From contig CBDFLT010000005.1 in the NCBI GenBank assembly GCA_965249225.1, positions 21,303 through 85,302 of the forward strand: a DNA stretch of 64,000 nucleotides. The letters are read 5' to 3'. This stretch comes from CBDFLT01 sp965249225 (GTDB lineage Bacteria; Chloroflexota; Dehalococcoidia; Lucifugimonadales; G963668185). The translations under genes were made by a program, and so were the position numbers. The notes under the pieces were generated by a model, which worked only from the letters and a program-made list of their open reading frames with translations, was not told the origin of the DNA and ran no database searches. Of the stretch, positions 56,121 to 64,000 are shown one piece after another. How positions within the stretch are numbered: position 1 is the first letter of the stretch; the number at the start of each line of letters is the position of its first letter.

Positions 56121-56993
56121 TTAGCGGAGAGGGTTCCGGAAGCGTCGAGTAGCCCACACGGCGACAATTGCCAGAACGACCGCAGACAGCCCGGCCGCAA
56201 CCTCTAGCTGCCACAGAGGCAGTCGAAGGCCATCGGAGTCGCCCTCCCCATCGCCAGCCGATAGCGCCTGATCCGCCGAGACGGAGACCACAGCCTCTAG
56301 GGCCGCATCCGGTGGCTCCTCCTCCTCTTGCTCGGCAGCGATCTCAGGCGCGGCCACGGCCTCCACCTCAGGAGCAGGCGCGGCGGACTCAGCAACCGCT
56401 TCAACGACTGGCTCCACTTTGATGCCCTCTGGCCGCACATCGGCCGTCTCATCCTCGGCTGTGGCGACCGTCTCCCGCTCCAAGGTGACCTCTACCTCGA
56501 CCGCTTTCGCAGCCGGTGCCTCCACTTCCTCCAATATAACTGCCGCGGCCGCCTCAAGTGCTTCCACCGCCGGGGCCGGTTCCTCCACCGGAACGGTCTC
56601 GATGACGCCCAGCGGCTCGTCCTTTGCTACGGACGTGTCCTTGAACGAGGCGGTCTGGCTTACTATCCCGAACGCGTCGCCGAGAAGCAGCACCACCAGA
56701 AACACCGCCACCGCAGCGGTCGCTAGCCTGGGTGTCCAGGCCCCCCAAGACAACGCGGCTGTGGGTCTTACCTCGGCTGGCTCGGAGGAAAGCGCGAACG
56801 GCCGGGGGACCTCCAACTGAGGGAGGTCCCTTAGCAGCCCGACTGTCGCCTGGAGGTCGTCGAATTCGACCTGACATCTGTTGCAGGACGACAGGTGTCG
56901 CTCGACCAGCGTCTTATCGACCTCGGTGACCTGTCCGTCGATGTAGGACGACAGTAGAGCGCGAAACTTGCTATGTAGCTGGATTCCAAACAT
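56121..56993 (-). CDS. Zinc-finger (zf-HC2) anti-sigma factor-like membrane protein
   Basis: A 290-residue protein whose first 45 residues form a zf-HC2 domain: LLSSYIDGQVTEVDKTLVERHLSSCNRCQVEFDDLQ, with the HxxxCxxC zinc set (H33, C37, C40). This is the classic ZAS domain that binds ECF sigma factors. A membrane helix follows near residues 92-112 (LATAAVAVFLVVLLLGDAFG), then a long Glu/Ala/Val-rich region, and a second helix near the C-terminus (LEVAAGLSAVVLAIVAVWATRRF). It lies downstream of the ECF sigma gene on the same strand, which is the usual pair. The signal sensed is unknown. Confidence 0.85.
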   Translation of the reverse strand: MFGIQLHSKFRALLSSYIDGQVTEVDKTLVERHLSSCNRCQVEFDDLQATVGLLRDLPQLEVPRPFALSSEPAEVRPTAALSWGAWTPRLATAAVAVFLVVLLLGDAFGIVSQTASFKDTSVAKDEPLGVIETVPVEEPAPAVEALEAAAAVILEEVEAPAAKAVEVEVTLERETVATAEDETADVRPEGIKVEPVVEAVAESAAPAPEVEAVAAPEIAAEQEEEEPPDAALEAVVSVSADQALSAGDGEGDSDGLRLPLWQLEVAAGLSAVVLAIVAVWATRRFRNPLR

Positions 56994-57159
56994 GCGAGAT
57001 CACAAGGGCAAAACCACATTGGCGCGAGACCGGCCGACAGCGTCCCTTATTATTACCGACGCATCTGCCTCGATAAAAGTTCCCACGGACGGGCCGGCGT
57101 CCGCGGAAGGCCCATTTCCCCAAAGGGCAGACGAGTTGACTACCTGCGCATACATAGCA

Positions 57160-57768
57160 TCATCCTCTAAACCGCTCCGGCAGCACGCCCGGTCGCTTTG
57201 TCAGGATCTCACGTGCCCGAGAGCGCGCCCTGCTCAGACGAGACTTCACAGTCCCCAGAGAGGCGCCTGTGGCCTCCGCCGCCTCCTCGTAGCTCAGCCC
57301 CTGGACATCGACCAAAACAACGACGGTCCTCTGGTCTTTGGGGAGTTCGAGGATGGCCCTCTGGATTTCGGCCGCAAGCTCGCTCCGCTCGGCCTCCCGC
57401 TCTGGGGACTCTCTGGCCACCGGCGGTGAAAAGCCGGGGCTTTCCATGGCGAGATCCAAAGACTGCGTGGGGGCTCGACGCACCGCGCGGAGGTGATCGT
57501 AGCTGGCATTGGATACGATGCGGAGCAGCCATCCCCTGAGGCTGCCTCCACGAAAGCGGCCGATGGCCCGGTAGGCCGATATGAAAGCCTCCTGGGTCAC
57601 GTCCTCGGCGGCCACACGGTCTCCAACGATCCGAGCCGCCACGTTGAAGACCTGAGACTGGTACCGCTCCACGATCTGGTTGAACGCGGCCAGCTCTCCT
57701 GTCTGGCTGCGCACAATTAGATCGGCGTCATCTGGGCGCATACCGTCCCTTGGGCATACCAATTCCAA
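57160..57768 (-). CDS. ECF-type RNA polymerase sigma factor
   Basis: A 202-residue sigma-70 family ECF factor. Region 2 is seen in NQIVERYQSQVFNVAARIVGDRVAAEDVTQEAFISAYRAIGRFRGGSLRGWLLRIVSN. A linker with Pro/Ser follows, and region 4 is LPKDQRTVVVLVDVQGLSYEEAAEATGASLGTVKSRLSRARSRAREIL. The next gene encodes a zinc-finger membrane protein that should hold this factor inactive. Start ATG 57768 is reasonable; the first ten residues are not conserved. Target promoters are unknown. Confidence 0.95.
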   Translation of the reverse strand: MELVCPRDGMRPDDADLIVRSQTGELAAFNQIVERYQSQVFNVAARIVGDRVAAEDVTQEAFISAYRAIGRFRGGSLRGWLLRIVSNASYDHLRAVRRAPTQSLDLAMESPGFSPPVARESPEREAERSELAAEIQRAILELPKDQRTVVVLVDVQGLSYEEAAEATGASLGTVKSRLSRARSRAREILTKRPGVLPERFRG

Positions 57769-57860
57769 TGTATGTCACTGACCGTATCCTGGTATCGGAC
57801 GACCCACGGCCTTGAACAACTCGAGTGTCAATTGTACCCGAATGCCTCACGACATACGGT

Positions 57861-57890
57861 AAGACAGGGCGGCAGGTCCGCGGCTATAAT
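57861..57890 (+). promoter_or_regulatory. Promoter for lepB
   Basis: A perfect TATAAT at 57885-57890 has AAGACA (4 of 6 matches) 18 bp upstream. The lepB start is 54 bp downstream. Confidence 0.65.
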
Positions 57891-57944
57891 GGTCGATGTG
57901 TGGGAATTTGAAGAAAGAGGGGCAAGACCGGGTCTTCAGGCCAA

Positions 57945-58532
57945 ATGAGAGCGATCGTTAGAGAACTAATCGAGACCGTCATCCTGGCGCTGACCATATT
58001 CGTGATGCTTCAGTTCAGCGTCCAGAATTTCCGCGTCGAGGGGTCGAGCATGGAATCCACCCTCCAAGAGGACCAGTACCTTCTTGTCAACAAACTGGCC
58101 TACTATCGCGTAAACGAGCGAATCTTGAAGGTGCTCCCCTTCCTCAGCTCGTCGGACGACGGCACCATCTTTCCGTTTCACCCACCACGCCGCGGCGATG
58201 TGGTGATCTTCAAGTTTCCTCAAGATGAATCAAGGGATTTCGTCAAGCGTGTAGTCGGCTTGCCCGGCGACGTGGTGGAGATCAAGCGCGGCCGTGTTTA
58301 CGTGAACGGCGTGGCCCGCGTCGAGCCTTACCTGACGAAAGAGTACCTGGGTAGCATGGCTCCCCAGAAGGTGCCTCACGGCTCTTACTTCGTCTTGGGG
58401 GATAACCGGCGGGCCAGTAACGACTCCCGGGACTGGGGCCCTGTACCGGCGGACAACCTCATCGGGCGGGCGTTGGTGACTTACTGGCCCCTTGACCGCT
58501 GGGGCACTCTGAGCAATGCGGGCTGGCCATAG
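57945..58532 (+). CDS. lepB: Signal peptidase I
   Basis: Membrane serine protease that removes signal peptides from exported proteins. 195 residues with one N-terminal helix (residues 7-25), the catalytic Ser in VEGSSMESTL (about Ser35) and the catalytic Lys in FVKRVVGLPGDVVEI (near 102). The GDNRRASNDSRDWGPV box near residue 150 completes the S26 family. It has its own promoter with TATAAT. The closest partner proteins (lipoproteins) are processed by signal peptidase II instead, so this serves general secretion. Confidence 0.97.
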   Translation: MRAIVRELIETVILALTIFVMLQFSVQNFRVEGSSMESTLQEDQYLLVNKLAYYRVNERILKVLPFLSSSDDGTIFPFHPPRRGDVVIFKFPQDESRDFVKRVVGLPGDVVEIKRGRVYVNGVARVEPYLTKEYLGSMAPQKVPHGSYFVLGDNRRASNDSRDWGPVPADNLIGRALVTYWPLDRWGTLSNAGWP

Positions 58533-58601
58533 TTCACTGGTCGCATGTGAGCCCGACTCGCTGCCCCTGATGCCTCTCGGGCCCCGCTTAGATAGGTGAC
58601 T

Positions 58602-59867
58602 TTAAAGGGTGCGTAGTCCCTCACCGAGCCACTTCTTGAAGCTCTCGACCATGGCCGGGTCGGTCTCACGCCACAACTCCGTCGACCGCTGGCCAAGCTC
58701 ACCCACCTCTTGAGGCGTCATGGTCCCCTCGAACAGGCCGATTACCCCGGGCCAGAGCCACTCGTCGTGATTTGGGGCGGTGGTGTTCCACACCGAGATC
58801 GCAAACGCGTCTCTGTGCCACTCATACCTCTGAAGGTTGAGGGGGTCATCGCCGATCCAGGCCGGGTCGAAGCGGTCGTCGGCGACGATGCCGCCCGTGA
58901 TCTCGTAGAGGCGCTTGATACGCTCGGGCGAGTGGGTAAAGGCAACGAAGTCGGCAGCCTCCTGCTTATTCTCACACCAGTCCGTGACGGCAATGGGCAG
59001 CGCGCCGCCGGAGACCTTGTTGCCGAGGGCACCATCCGAGAACTTAGGGCTGAGCTTCATCAAGCCTATGTTCTCCCAGCCCAACCGATCTGCGAACCCC
59101 TTGAGCTGGTTCTCCGCCATGTTGACGAATGTCGCCTTGCCCTGGGGGAAAAGATCGAATCCCTCGTACATGTCCAGCGAGTGGACATCGTTGCTGAAGA
59201 AGTTGTTGTCGATCATCTCCTTCAGGCGGACCCATGGCTCGATAAACCTGGGATCTGACAGCTTCTCGCCGCTGACGCCCAGCAGTGCGTCGTACCATTC
59301 GCTCGCGCTGTCCAGCGTCTGAGGCGCAATATACAGCCACGGAACATCGGCGTAATACTTGTCCCTCATCCCGGCAGCGATGGGGGTGATTCCGGCCTCG
59401 TTAAGTAGCGCACCCACCTGCAAGAACTCGTCCCAGGTGCGCGGTGGGCTGTCTGGGTCCCAATCGACTTTAGAAAGGTGGGCTTTATTGTACGCCCACA
59501 GTCGGTCGTTGTTATTGAACGGCGCGGCATAGGTCTTGCCGTTCCAGGAGGTCCACAGACGGTCAGTAAGGCTCCAGTGCTCTATCTCCTCTTTAGAAAG
59601 GTAGTCCTCGAACGCCACCAGGTTGCCGTTGATCATGTCCTCGACGAACCAGGTGGTAGGCTCGTATTCCTGGATGCAAGGGCCGCGCCGCGCGTCGCGG
59701 GCGGCTTTGCCGTTGGACATCCAAAGGGCCGTGGGCTGGCGCGTGAGCTTGATGGTGATATGGGGATGCAACACCTCGAAGGCTTCCTTGGTTTCGACCA
59801 GCCACTTCTCGCTGTCCACAAGCTCCTCTTCGCCCCACCACCAGAACTCGATGGTGACATTTTGCAT
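58602..59867 (-). CDS. Solute-binding-protein-fold protein without signal peptide (copy 1)
   Basis: A 421-residue protein of the family 1 extracellular solute-binding fold (sugar type), close to the two copies upstream. It starts MQNVTIEFWWWGEEEL at what would be the first beta strand of a mature binding protein, and shows KEAFEVLHPHITIKLTRQ, YEPTTWFVEDMINGNLV and GKTYAAPFNNNDRLWAYNKAH. GGAGGG lies six bases before the ATG, so the start is well supported and no signal sequence is present. It would therefore stay in the cytoplasm. No ABC permease or ATPase is nearby. The role is unknown: a cytoplasmic binding or storage protein, or a degraded transporter part. Confidence 0.85.
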   Translation of the reverse strand: MQNVTIEFWWWGEEELVDSEKWLVETKEAFEVLHPHITIKLTRQPTALWMSNGKAARDARRGPCIQEYEPTTWFVEDMINGNLVAFEDYLSKEEIEHWSLTDRLWTSWNGKTYAAPFNNNDRLWAYNKAHLSKVDWDPDSPPRTWDEFLQVGALLNEAGITPIAAGMRDKYYADVPWLYIAPQTLDSASEWYDALLGVSGEKLSDPRFIEPWVRLKEMIDNNFFSNDVHSLDMYEGFDLFPQGKATFVNMAENQLKGFADRLGWENIGLMKLSPKFSDGALGNKVSGGALPIAVTDWCENKQEAADFVAFTHSPERIKRLYEITGGIVADDRFDPAWIGDDPLNLQRYEWHRDAFAISVWNTTAPNHDEWLWPGVIGLFEGTMTPQEVGELGQRSTELWRETDPAMVESFKKWLGEGLRTL

Positions 59868-59928
59868 TGTTTACCCTCCTTCCCTCGAATCCGACCTTAA
59901 TCGGAATTTCCCAACTGAAACTACCTGC

Positions 59929-61236
59929 CTATTGTAGCGTGCGTAATCCCTCGCTGAGCCACTTCTTGAAGCTCTCGACCATAGCCGGGTCGGTCTTACG
60001 CCACAGCTCTGTCGACCGCTGGCCGAGCTCGCCCACCTCCTGAGGTGTCATGGTCCCCTCGAACAGGCCGGATGCGCCGCGGAAGAGCCACTCTGCCTGG
60101 TTTGGGGCGGTGGTGTTCCACAGCGAGATCGTAATCGCGTCTCTGTGCCACTCGTACCTTTGAAGGTCGAGGGGGTCATCGCCTATCCAGGCCGGGTCGA
60201 AGCGGTCATCGGCGATCATGCCGCCCGTGATCTCGTAGAGGCGCCTGATACGCTCGGGCGTGTGCGTAAAGGCGACGAAGTCGACGGCCTCCTGCTTGTT
60301 AGGGCACCAGTCCGTTACGCCGATATGAAAGGCGCCGCCAGGGACCTTCTCGCCGAGGGCGCCGGCGGCGAATTTAGGGCTCAGCTTCATCAGGCCGATG
60401 TTCTCTCGCCCCAAACTGGTCGCGAACCTCTTGAGCTCTTTTTCCGCCAGGTTGACGAAGGTCGCCCTCCCCTGCGGGAAGAGTTCGAAGCCCTCGTAAA
60501 GGCCCAGCGAGTTGACGTCGTCGATGAAGAAGTCGTTGTCGATCATCTCCTTTAGCCGGACCCACGGCTCGATAAACCTGGGATCGGACAGTTTCTCGCG
60601 GCTGACGCCCAGCAGCATGTCGTACCACTCGGCTTCGTTGTCCAGCGTCTGGGGCGCGAAATGCAGCCACGGAAAGTCGGCGTACCACCCGTCCTTCATC
60701 CCTGCGGCGACGGGGGTGATCCCGGCCTCGTTAAGCAGTGCTCCCAACTCCAAGAACCCGTCCCAGGTCTGTGGTGGACCGTCTGGGTCCCAACCCACCT
60801 GAGTTAGGTGAGCCTTGTTGTATGCCCACAGACGGGCGTTGTTGTAGAACGGCCCAGAGTAAGTCTTGCCTTGCCATCGTGCGAACAGGCGGTCCTTCAG
60901 GTTCCAGTGCTCTATCTCCTCTTTGGGGAGATAGTCCTCGAACGCCACCAGGTTGCCGTTGATCATGTCCTCGACGAACCACCAGGTCGACGGCTCGTAG
61001 TTCAGGATGCAAGGGCCGCTCCGCGCGGCATGGGCGGCTTTGAGGAGCTCAAGGCCACGGGAAATGCCGCCTTCGGCCATCCAAGCGTCCGCGGGCTGCC
61101 ATATGAGCTTGACCGTGATGTGGGAGTTCAACGCCTCGAAGGCTTCCTTCGTCTCGACCAGCCACTTCTCCGTGCCCAGCCGCTCCTCTACCCCCCACCA
61201 GGGAATGAGTAGCACTTCGATAGTGACGTTTCGCAT
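59929..61236 (-). CDS. Solute-binding-protein-fold protein without signal peptide (copy 2)
   Basis: A 435-residue paralogue of the copies on either side. It starts MRNVTIEVLLIPWWGVEERL, then KEAFEALNSHITVKLIWQPADAWM, and carries a short insertion (ISRGLELLKAAHAA near residue 60) that the other copies lack. The middle and end follow the same order (MINGNLVAFEDYLPKEEIEHW, WCPNKQEAVDFVAFTH, ERIRRLYEITGGMIADDRFDPAWIGDDPLDLQRYEWHRDA). GGAGGAG lies about eight bases before the ATG. Again no signal peptide is present. 61 bp separate it from copy 1, consistent with tandem duplication. Confidence 0.85.
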   Translation of the reverse strand: MRNVTIEVLLIPWWGVEERLGTEKWLVETKEAFEALNSHITVKLIWQPADAWMAEGGISRGLELLKAAHAARSGPCILNYEPSTWWFVEDMINGNLVAFEDYLPKEEIEHWNLKDRLFARWQGKTYSGPFYNNARLWAYNKAHLTQVGWDPDGPPQTWDGFLELGALLNEAGITPVAAGMKDGWYADFPWLHFAPQTLDNEAEWYDMLLGVSREKLSDPRFIEPWVRLKEMIDNDFFIDDVNSLGLYEGFELFPQGRATFVNLAEKELKRFATSLGRENIGLMKLSPKFAAGALGEKVPGGAFHIGVTDWCPNKQEAVDFVAFTHTPERIRRLYEITGGMIADDRFDPAWIGDDPLDLQRYEWHRDAITISLWNTTAPNQAEWLFRGASGLFEGTMTPQEVGELGQRSTELWRKTDPAMVESFKKWLSEGLRTLQ

Positions 61237-61298
61237 CGGTTACTCTCCTCCTCTTGGATTCCACCTTAAGCCGGGACTCCCCGGATGAAACTACATAC

Positions 61299-62567
61299 CT
61301 ATTGCAGTGTGCGCAGTCTCTCGCCAAGCCACTTCTTGAAGCTCTCGACCATAGCCGGGTTGGTCTTGCGCCAGAGCTCCGTCGACCTCTGACCGAGCTC
61401 ACCCACCTCTTGAGGCGTCACGGTCCCTTGGAACAGGCCGGCTACGCCGGGCCAGAGCCACTCGGGCTGGTTGGCGGCGGTGGTGTTCCACAGCGAGATC
61501 GAAAACGCGTCGCGGTGCCACTCGTACCTCTGAAGGTCGAGGGGGTTGTCGCCGATCCAGGCCGGGTCGAAGCGGTCGTCGGCGATCATGCCGCCCGTGA
61601 TCTCGTAGAGGCTCTTGATGCGCTCCGGCGAGTGCGTAAAGGCGACGAAGTCGACGGCCTCCTGCTTGTTCTCGCACCAGCCCATTACAGAGATAGGAAT
61701 GGCGCCGCCGGGTACCTTGTTTGCGAGGGCCCGATCCGCGAATTTAGGGGTGCGCATCAAGCCCACGTTCTCTCGTCCCAACCTGGCCGCGAACCCCTTG
61801 ACCATGTTCTCCGCAAGGTTGGCGAATGTCGCCCTGCCCTGCGGGAAGAGGGCAAATCCCTCGGGCTCTGTGAGGGAGGCGACCTCGTCGGTGTAGAAAC
61901 TGTTGTCGATGAGCTCCTTCAGGCGGACAAACGGCTCGATAAATTTAGGGTCCGACAGCTTCTCGCCGCTGACGCCCAGCAGCATGTCGTACCATTCGCT
62001 CGCGCTGTCCAGCGTCTGAGGCGCGAACTGCAGCCACGGCCAGTCGAAGTGCCACTCGTCCTTAATCCCGGCGGCGAGAGGGATGAGGCCGGCCTCGTTA
62101 AGTAGCGCCCCCACCCGCAGGAACTCGTCCCAGGTCCGCGGTGGGCCGTCTGGGTCCCAACCGACCCGAGCCAGGTGGGCCTTGTTGTACCCCCACGGGC
62201 GGTTGTTGTTGTTGAACGGCGCGGCGTAGGTCTTGCCGTTCCACGAGGCGTACAGACGGTCGGCGAGGTTCCAATGCTCTATCTCCTCTTTAGGGAGATA
62301 GTCCTCGAACGCCACCAGGTTGCCGTTGATCATGTCCTCGACGAACAGCCAGGTCGTCGGCTCGTGGTGCTGAATGCAAGGGCCTCTCCCCGCGGCGCGG
62401 GCGGCTCTACGATTGGGCACCCAATCGTCTGTGAGCTGCCGGGTGAGCTTTACCGTGACATGAGGATGCAATGCCTCGAAGGCTTCCTTCGTCTCGGCAA
62501 GCCACCTCTCGGTGCCCGGAAGCTCCTCTTCGCCCCACCACCAGTTCTCGATGGTGATATTTCGCAT
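61299..62567 (-). CDS. Solute-binding-protein-fold protein without signal peptide (copy 3)
   Basis: A 422-residue paralogue starting MRNITIENWWWGEEELPGTERW from ATG 62567, behind GGAGGAGGG. A longer in-frame extension to 62675 lacks hydrophobic signal-peptide character (FAGALDAVALENIRF) and is not supported by a binding site. The body matches the other two copies, including KLTRQLTDDWVPN, GKTYAAPFNNNNRPW and RIKSLYEITGGMIADDR. It lies first in the transcription direction and may set the promoter for all three. The neighbour upstream on the other strand is an SMP-30 lactonase, suggesting a sugar-acid link. Confidence 0.85.
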   Translation of the reverse strand: MRNITIENWWWGEEELPGTERWLAETKEAFEALHPHVTVKLTRQLTDDWVPNRRAARAAGRGPCIQHHEPTTWLFVEDMINGNLVAFEDYLPKEEIEHWNLADRLYASWNGKTYAAPFNNNNRPWGYNKAHLARVGWDPDGPPRTWDEFLRVGALLNEAGLIPLAAGIKDEWHFDWPWLQFAPQTLDSASEWYDMLLGVSGEKLSDPKFIEPFVRLKELIDNSFYTDEVASLTEPEGFALFPQGRATFANLAENMVKGFAARLGRENVGLMRTPKFADRALANKVPGGAIPISVMGWCENKQEAVDFVAFTHSPERIKSLYEITGGMIADDRFDPAWIGDNPLDLQRYEWHRDAFSISLWNTTAANQPEWLWPGVAGLFQGTVTPQEVGELGQRSTELWRKTNPAMVESFKKWLGERLRTLQ

Positions 62568-62775
62568 CGATTGCCCTCCTCCTGCAAACCATTTCCCCAA
62601 TTGCCGGAAGCGTATGTTCTCCAACGCCACTGCGTCAAGCGCTCCGGCAAACATAGACCGGCCTGCACGAAACACGGTTGGAACTTACGCACCCACTGAA
62701 GTCCCTCCTCGCCTCCAGGAGATGTGTCAATCGTGAAGTTCTGTTATAAGGTCTGGTATCGCGGTTGGAGGACAT

Positions 62776-63651
62776 ATGGCAGGCCGTTTGACCGACCTGG
62801 TGCCGGAGCAGACCCCGCAGAAACTGGCGGGAGGTTTCGTATTCACCGAGGGCCCGGTGTGGCATCCCGATGGACACCTGACGTTCAGCGACATACCGGA
62901 AAACGTCATCTATCGCTACACGCCTGGGAAGGGTGTCGAGACCTACCTGCGGCCCTCTAGACATGCCAACGGCCTTGCGTACGACAGGGAGGGCAGGCTG
63001 CTGGCGTGCGAGCACAGCGGACGTCAGGTGTCCCGCCAGAGCCCGGACGGCGAGATGGTGCCGCTGGCGTCCAGGTATCAGGGCACGCGGCTCAACAGCC
63101 CCAACGACGTCGTCGTCCACTCCACCGGCCGGGTGTTCTTCACGGACCCCTACTGGGGGATCTCAGAGGACTGGAAAATATGGGGTATCGATCCTGAGTC
63201 GGCCGATCTCGACTTCTCCGGCGTCTATCGGGCCGACCCGGACAGCTCGGTAGTCCTGCTCACCTCCGAGCTAGGCTCCCCCAACGGGCTGGCCTTCTCG
63301 CCGGACGAGTCGGTCCTGTACGTGGACGACACCCAGCGAGGTCATGTGAAGGCCTTCGAGGTCGAGGCCGACTACTCCCTCGGCAACGGCCGTGTCTTCT
63401 TCGATACGGAGCTAGGGGGCGCCGAGGTCGTGGACGGCATGAAGGTGGACACCGAAGGGGACCTTTATCTCACGGGAGTCGGCGGCATCCGGATCGTGAC
63501 GTCCGACGGTACGTACCTGGGTTTGATCACCCTGCCAGAGCCCCCGGCCAACCTGGCCTTCGGTGGTGAGGACAACCGAACGCTTTTTGTTACCGCCTGG
63601 ACGAGCATCTACAGTCTGAGGGTGAACGTGCCCGGCATCGGTGCGCTTTGA
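62776..63651 (+). CDS. SMP-30/gluconolactonase family protein
   Basis: A 291-residue six-bladed beta-propeller of the SMP-30 (regucalcin/gluconolactonase) family that hydrolyses sugar lactones with a divalent metal. Metal-site segments are FTEGPVWHPDG (Glu near residue 25), LNSPNDVVVHSTG (Asn/Asp near 112) and NGLAFSPDESVLYVDDT, plus DGMKVDTEGDLYLTG. ATG 62776 follows GGAGG. No signal peptide is present. It is divergent from the three binding-protein-like genes, sharing an intergenic region of about 210 bp with copy 3. The lactone substrate is unknown. Confidence 0.93.
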   Translation: MAGRLTDLVPEQTPQKLAGGFVFTEGPVWHPDGHLTFSDIPENVIYRYTPGKGVETYLRPSRHANGLAYDREGRLLACEHSGRQVSRQSPDGEMVPLASRYQGTRLNSPNDVVVHSTGRVFFTDPYWGISEDWKIWGIDPESADLDFSGVYRADPDSSVVLLTSELGSPNGLAFSPDESVLYVDDTQRGHVKAFEVEADYSLGNGRVFFDTELGGAEVVDGMKVDTEGDLYLTGVGGIRIVTSDGTYLGLITLPEPPANLAFGGEDNRTLFVTAWTSIYSLRVNVPGIGAL

Positions 63652-63755
63652 GCGGCGGCTATCGCCTCTTCTACCCCAATCCCTCAACTCCACTCCTCTT
63701 TAAGGTACAGACCACTCTCAAGGGCGGAACGCTTTAAGGTCGCCTACGAAACTGA

Positions 63756-64000
63756 TCAGAGGATGATGTTGATAGCGATGACTGTATGGAAAAGGCCGAA
63801 GGCGACGAAGCCTGCCAGGACCACATAGCCGACGGCCGTCGACATGGGTTTCAGAAAGAGCCCCGGCACGGGACTGAGGAAGCGCTCCGCCATCTTAGAA
63901 AAGAGGATACCGTACAGGGGGAACAGTATAGCGAATAGGAATATGGCCAGCGGCCGCGGCCCAAATAGGTCGAAGTCTGGATTGTCTTTGTCGATCAGGG
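63756..64000 (-). CDS. Membrane protein, C-terminal part only (right edge)
   Basis: A minus-strand frame enters from the right edge and ends at TGA (63758-63756). It encodes about 80 residues with two strong hydrophobic segments (LAIFLFAILFPLYGILF and VGYVVLAGFVAFGLFHTVIAINIIL). No family could be recognised from this fragment. The gene's start lies outside the window. It converges with the SMP-30 gene. Confidence 0.6.
   Translation of the reverse strand, partial: LIDKDNPDFDLFGPRPLAIFLFAILFPLYGILFSKMAERFLSPVPGLFLKPMSTAVGYVVLAGFVAFGLFHTVIAINIIL

Overview
The window is one bacterial chromosomal segment, gene-dense and moderately GC-rich. Gene content suggests a free-living Chloroflexota bacterium, probably a Dehalococcoidia or SAR202-like lineage. 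The basis is inference: the mix of F420/FMN luciferase-like oxidoreductase, CocE/NonD hydrolases, SMP-30 lactonase, phosphonate-type transporter, PD40 lipoproteins, DnaD/DnaC-type primosome genes and a tetraether-lipid-synthase-like radical SAM protein. No rRNA or marker phylogeny is available here to prove it. Promoters that can be read are of the ordinary housekeeping type (TTGACA, 17-18 bp, TATAAT-like).

Layout. 1-2030: zinc/manganese ABC transporter genes and a Fur/Zur-type regulator, with matching palindromic operators. 2112-8188: gltX, yqeY, purQ, a two-piece EamA transporter and purL. 8189-9410: lower-GC patch with an IS1595-type transposase remnant and an orphan membrane protein. 9414-16885: FmdB, dtd, two tandem PD40 lipoproteins, NAD synthesis (nadA, nadC), miaB and tRNA-Ser. 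17101-26527: NmrA-like reductase, DUF4166, molybdopterin synthase (moaE, moaD), then a catabolic block (enoyl-CoA hydratase, luciferase-like oxidoreductase, two CocE copies around an SDR). The first three genes of that block carry six single-base homopolymer frameshifts.

26786-30826: DUF2007 protein and a phosphonate/phosphite-type ABC transporter (binding protein, ATPase, two permeases). 30852-38482: Mrp and MIP18-type Fe-S assembly factors, uvrB, a methyltransferase, ruvA, ruvC, yebC, rimM, khpA and rpsP. 38796-43256: ribosomal protein L9 with a long acidic repeat tail, replicative helicase dnaB, a DnaD-like protein and a loader ATPase with two AAA+ modules. 43402-46515: the tetraether-lipid-synthase-like radical SAM protein, a methyltransferase and speD. 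46592-48620: a rearranged patch with two truncated genes joined head to head and a conspicuously AT-rich oxidoreductase gene, beside tRNA-Glu and tRNA-Gln.

48832-54776: DUF429 protein, MeaB GTPase and a complete riboflavin operon (dcd-ribD-ribE-ribBA-ribH). 54932-58532: SIMPL lipoprotein, zinc-finger anti-sigma factor, ECF sigma factor and signal peptidase I. 58602-62567: three tandem paralogues of the extracellular solute-binding protein fold that start without signal peptides. 62776-63651: an SMP-30 lactonase. A membrane protein is cut by the right edge.

The most promising leads are the tetraether-synthase-like radical SAM/methyltransferase pair, the three leaderless binding proteins, the double-AAA+ helicase loader and the MoaD whose diglycine is not terminal. 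No CRISPR array, prophage or intact insertion sequence was seen.
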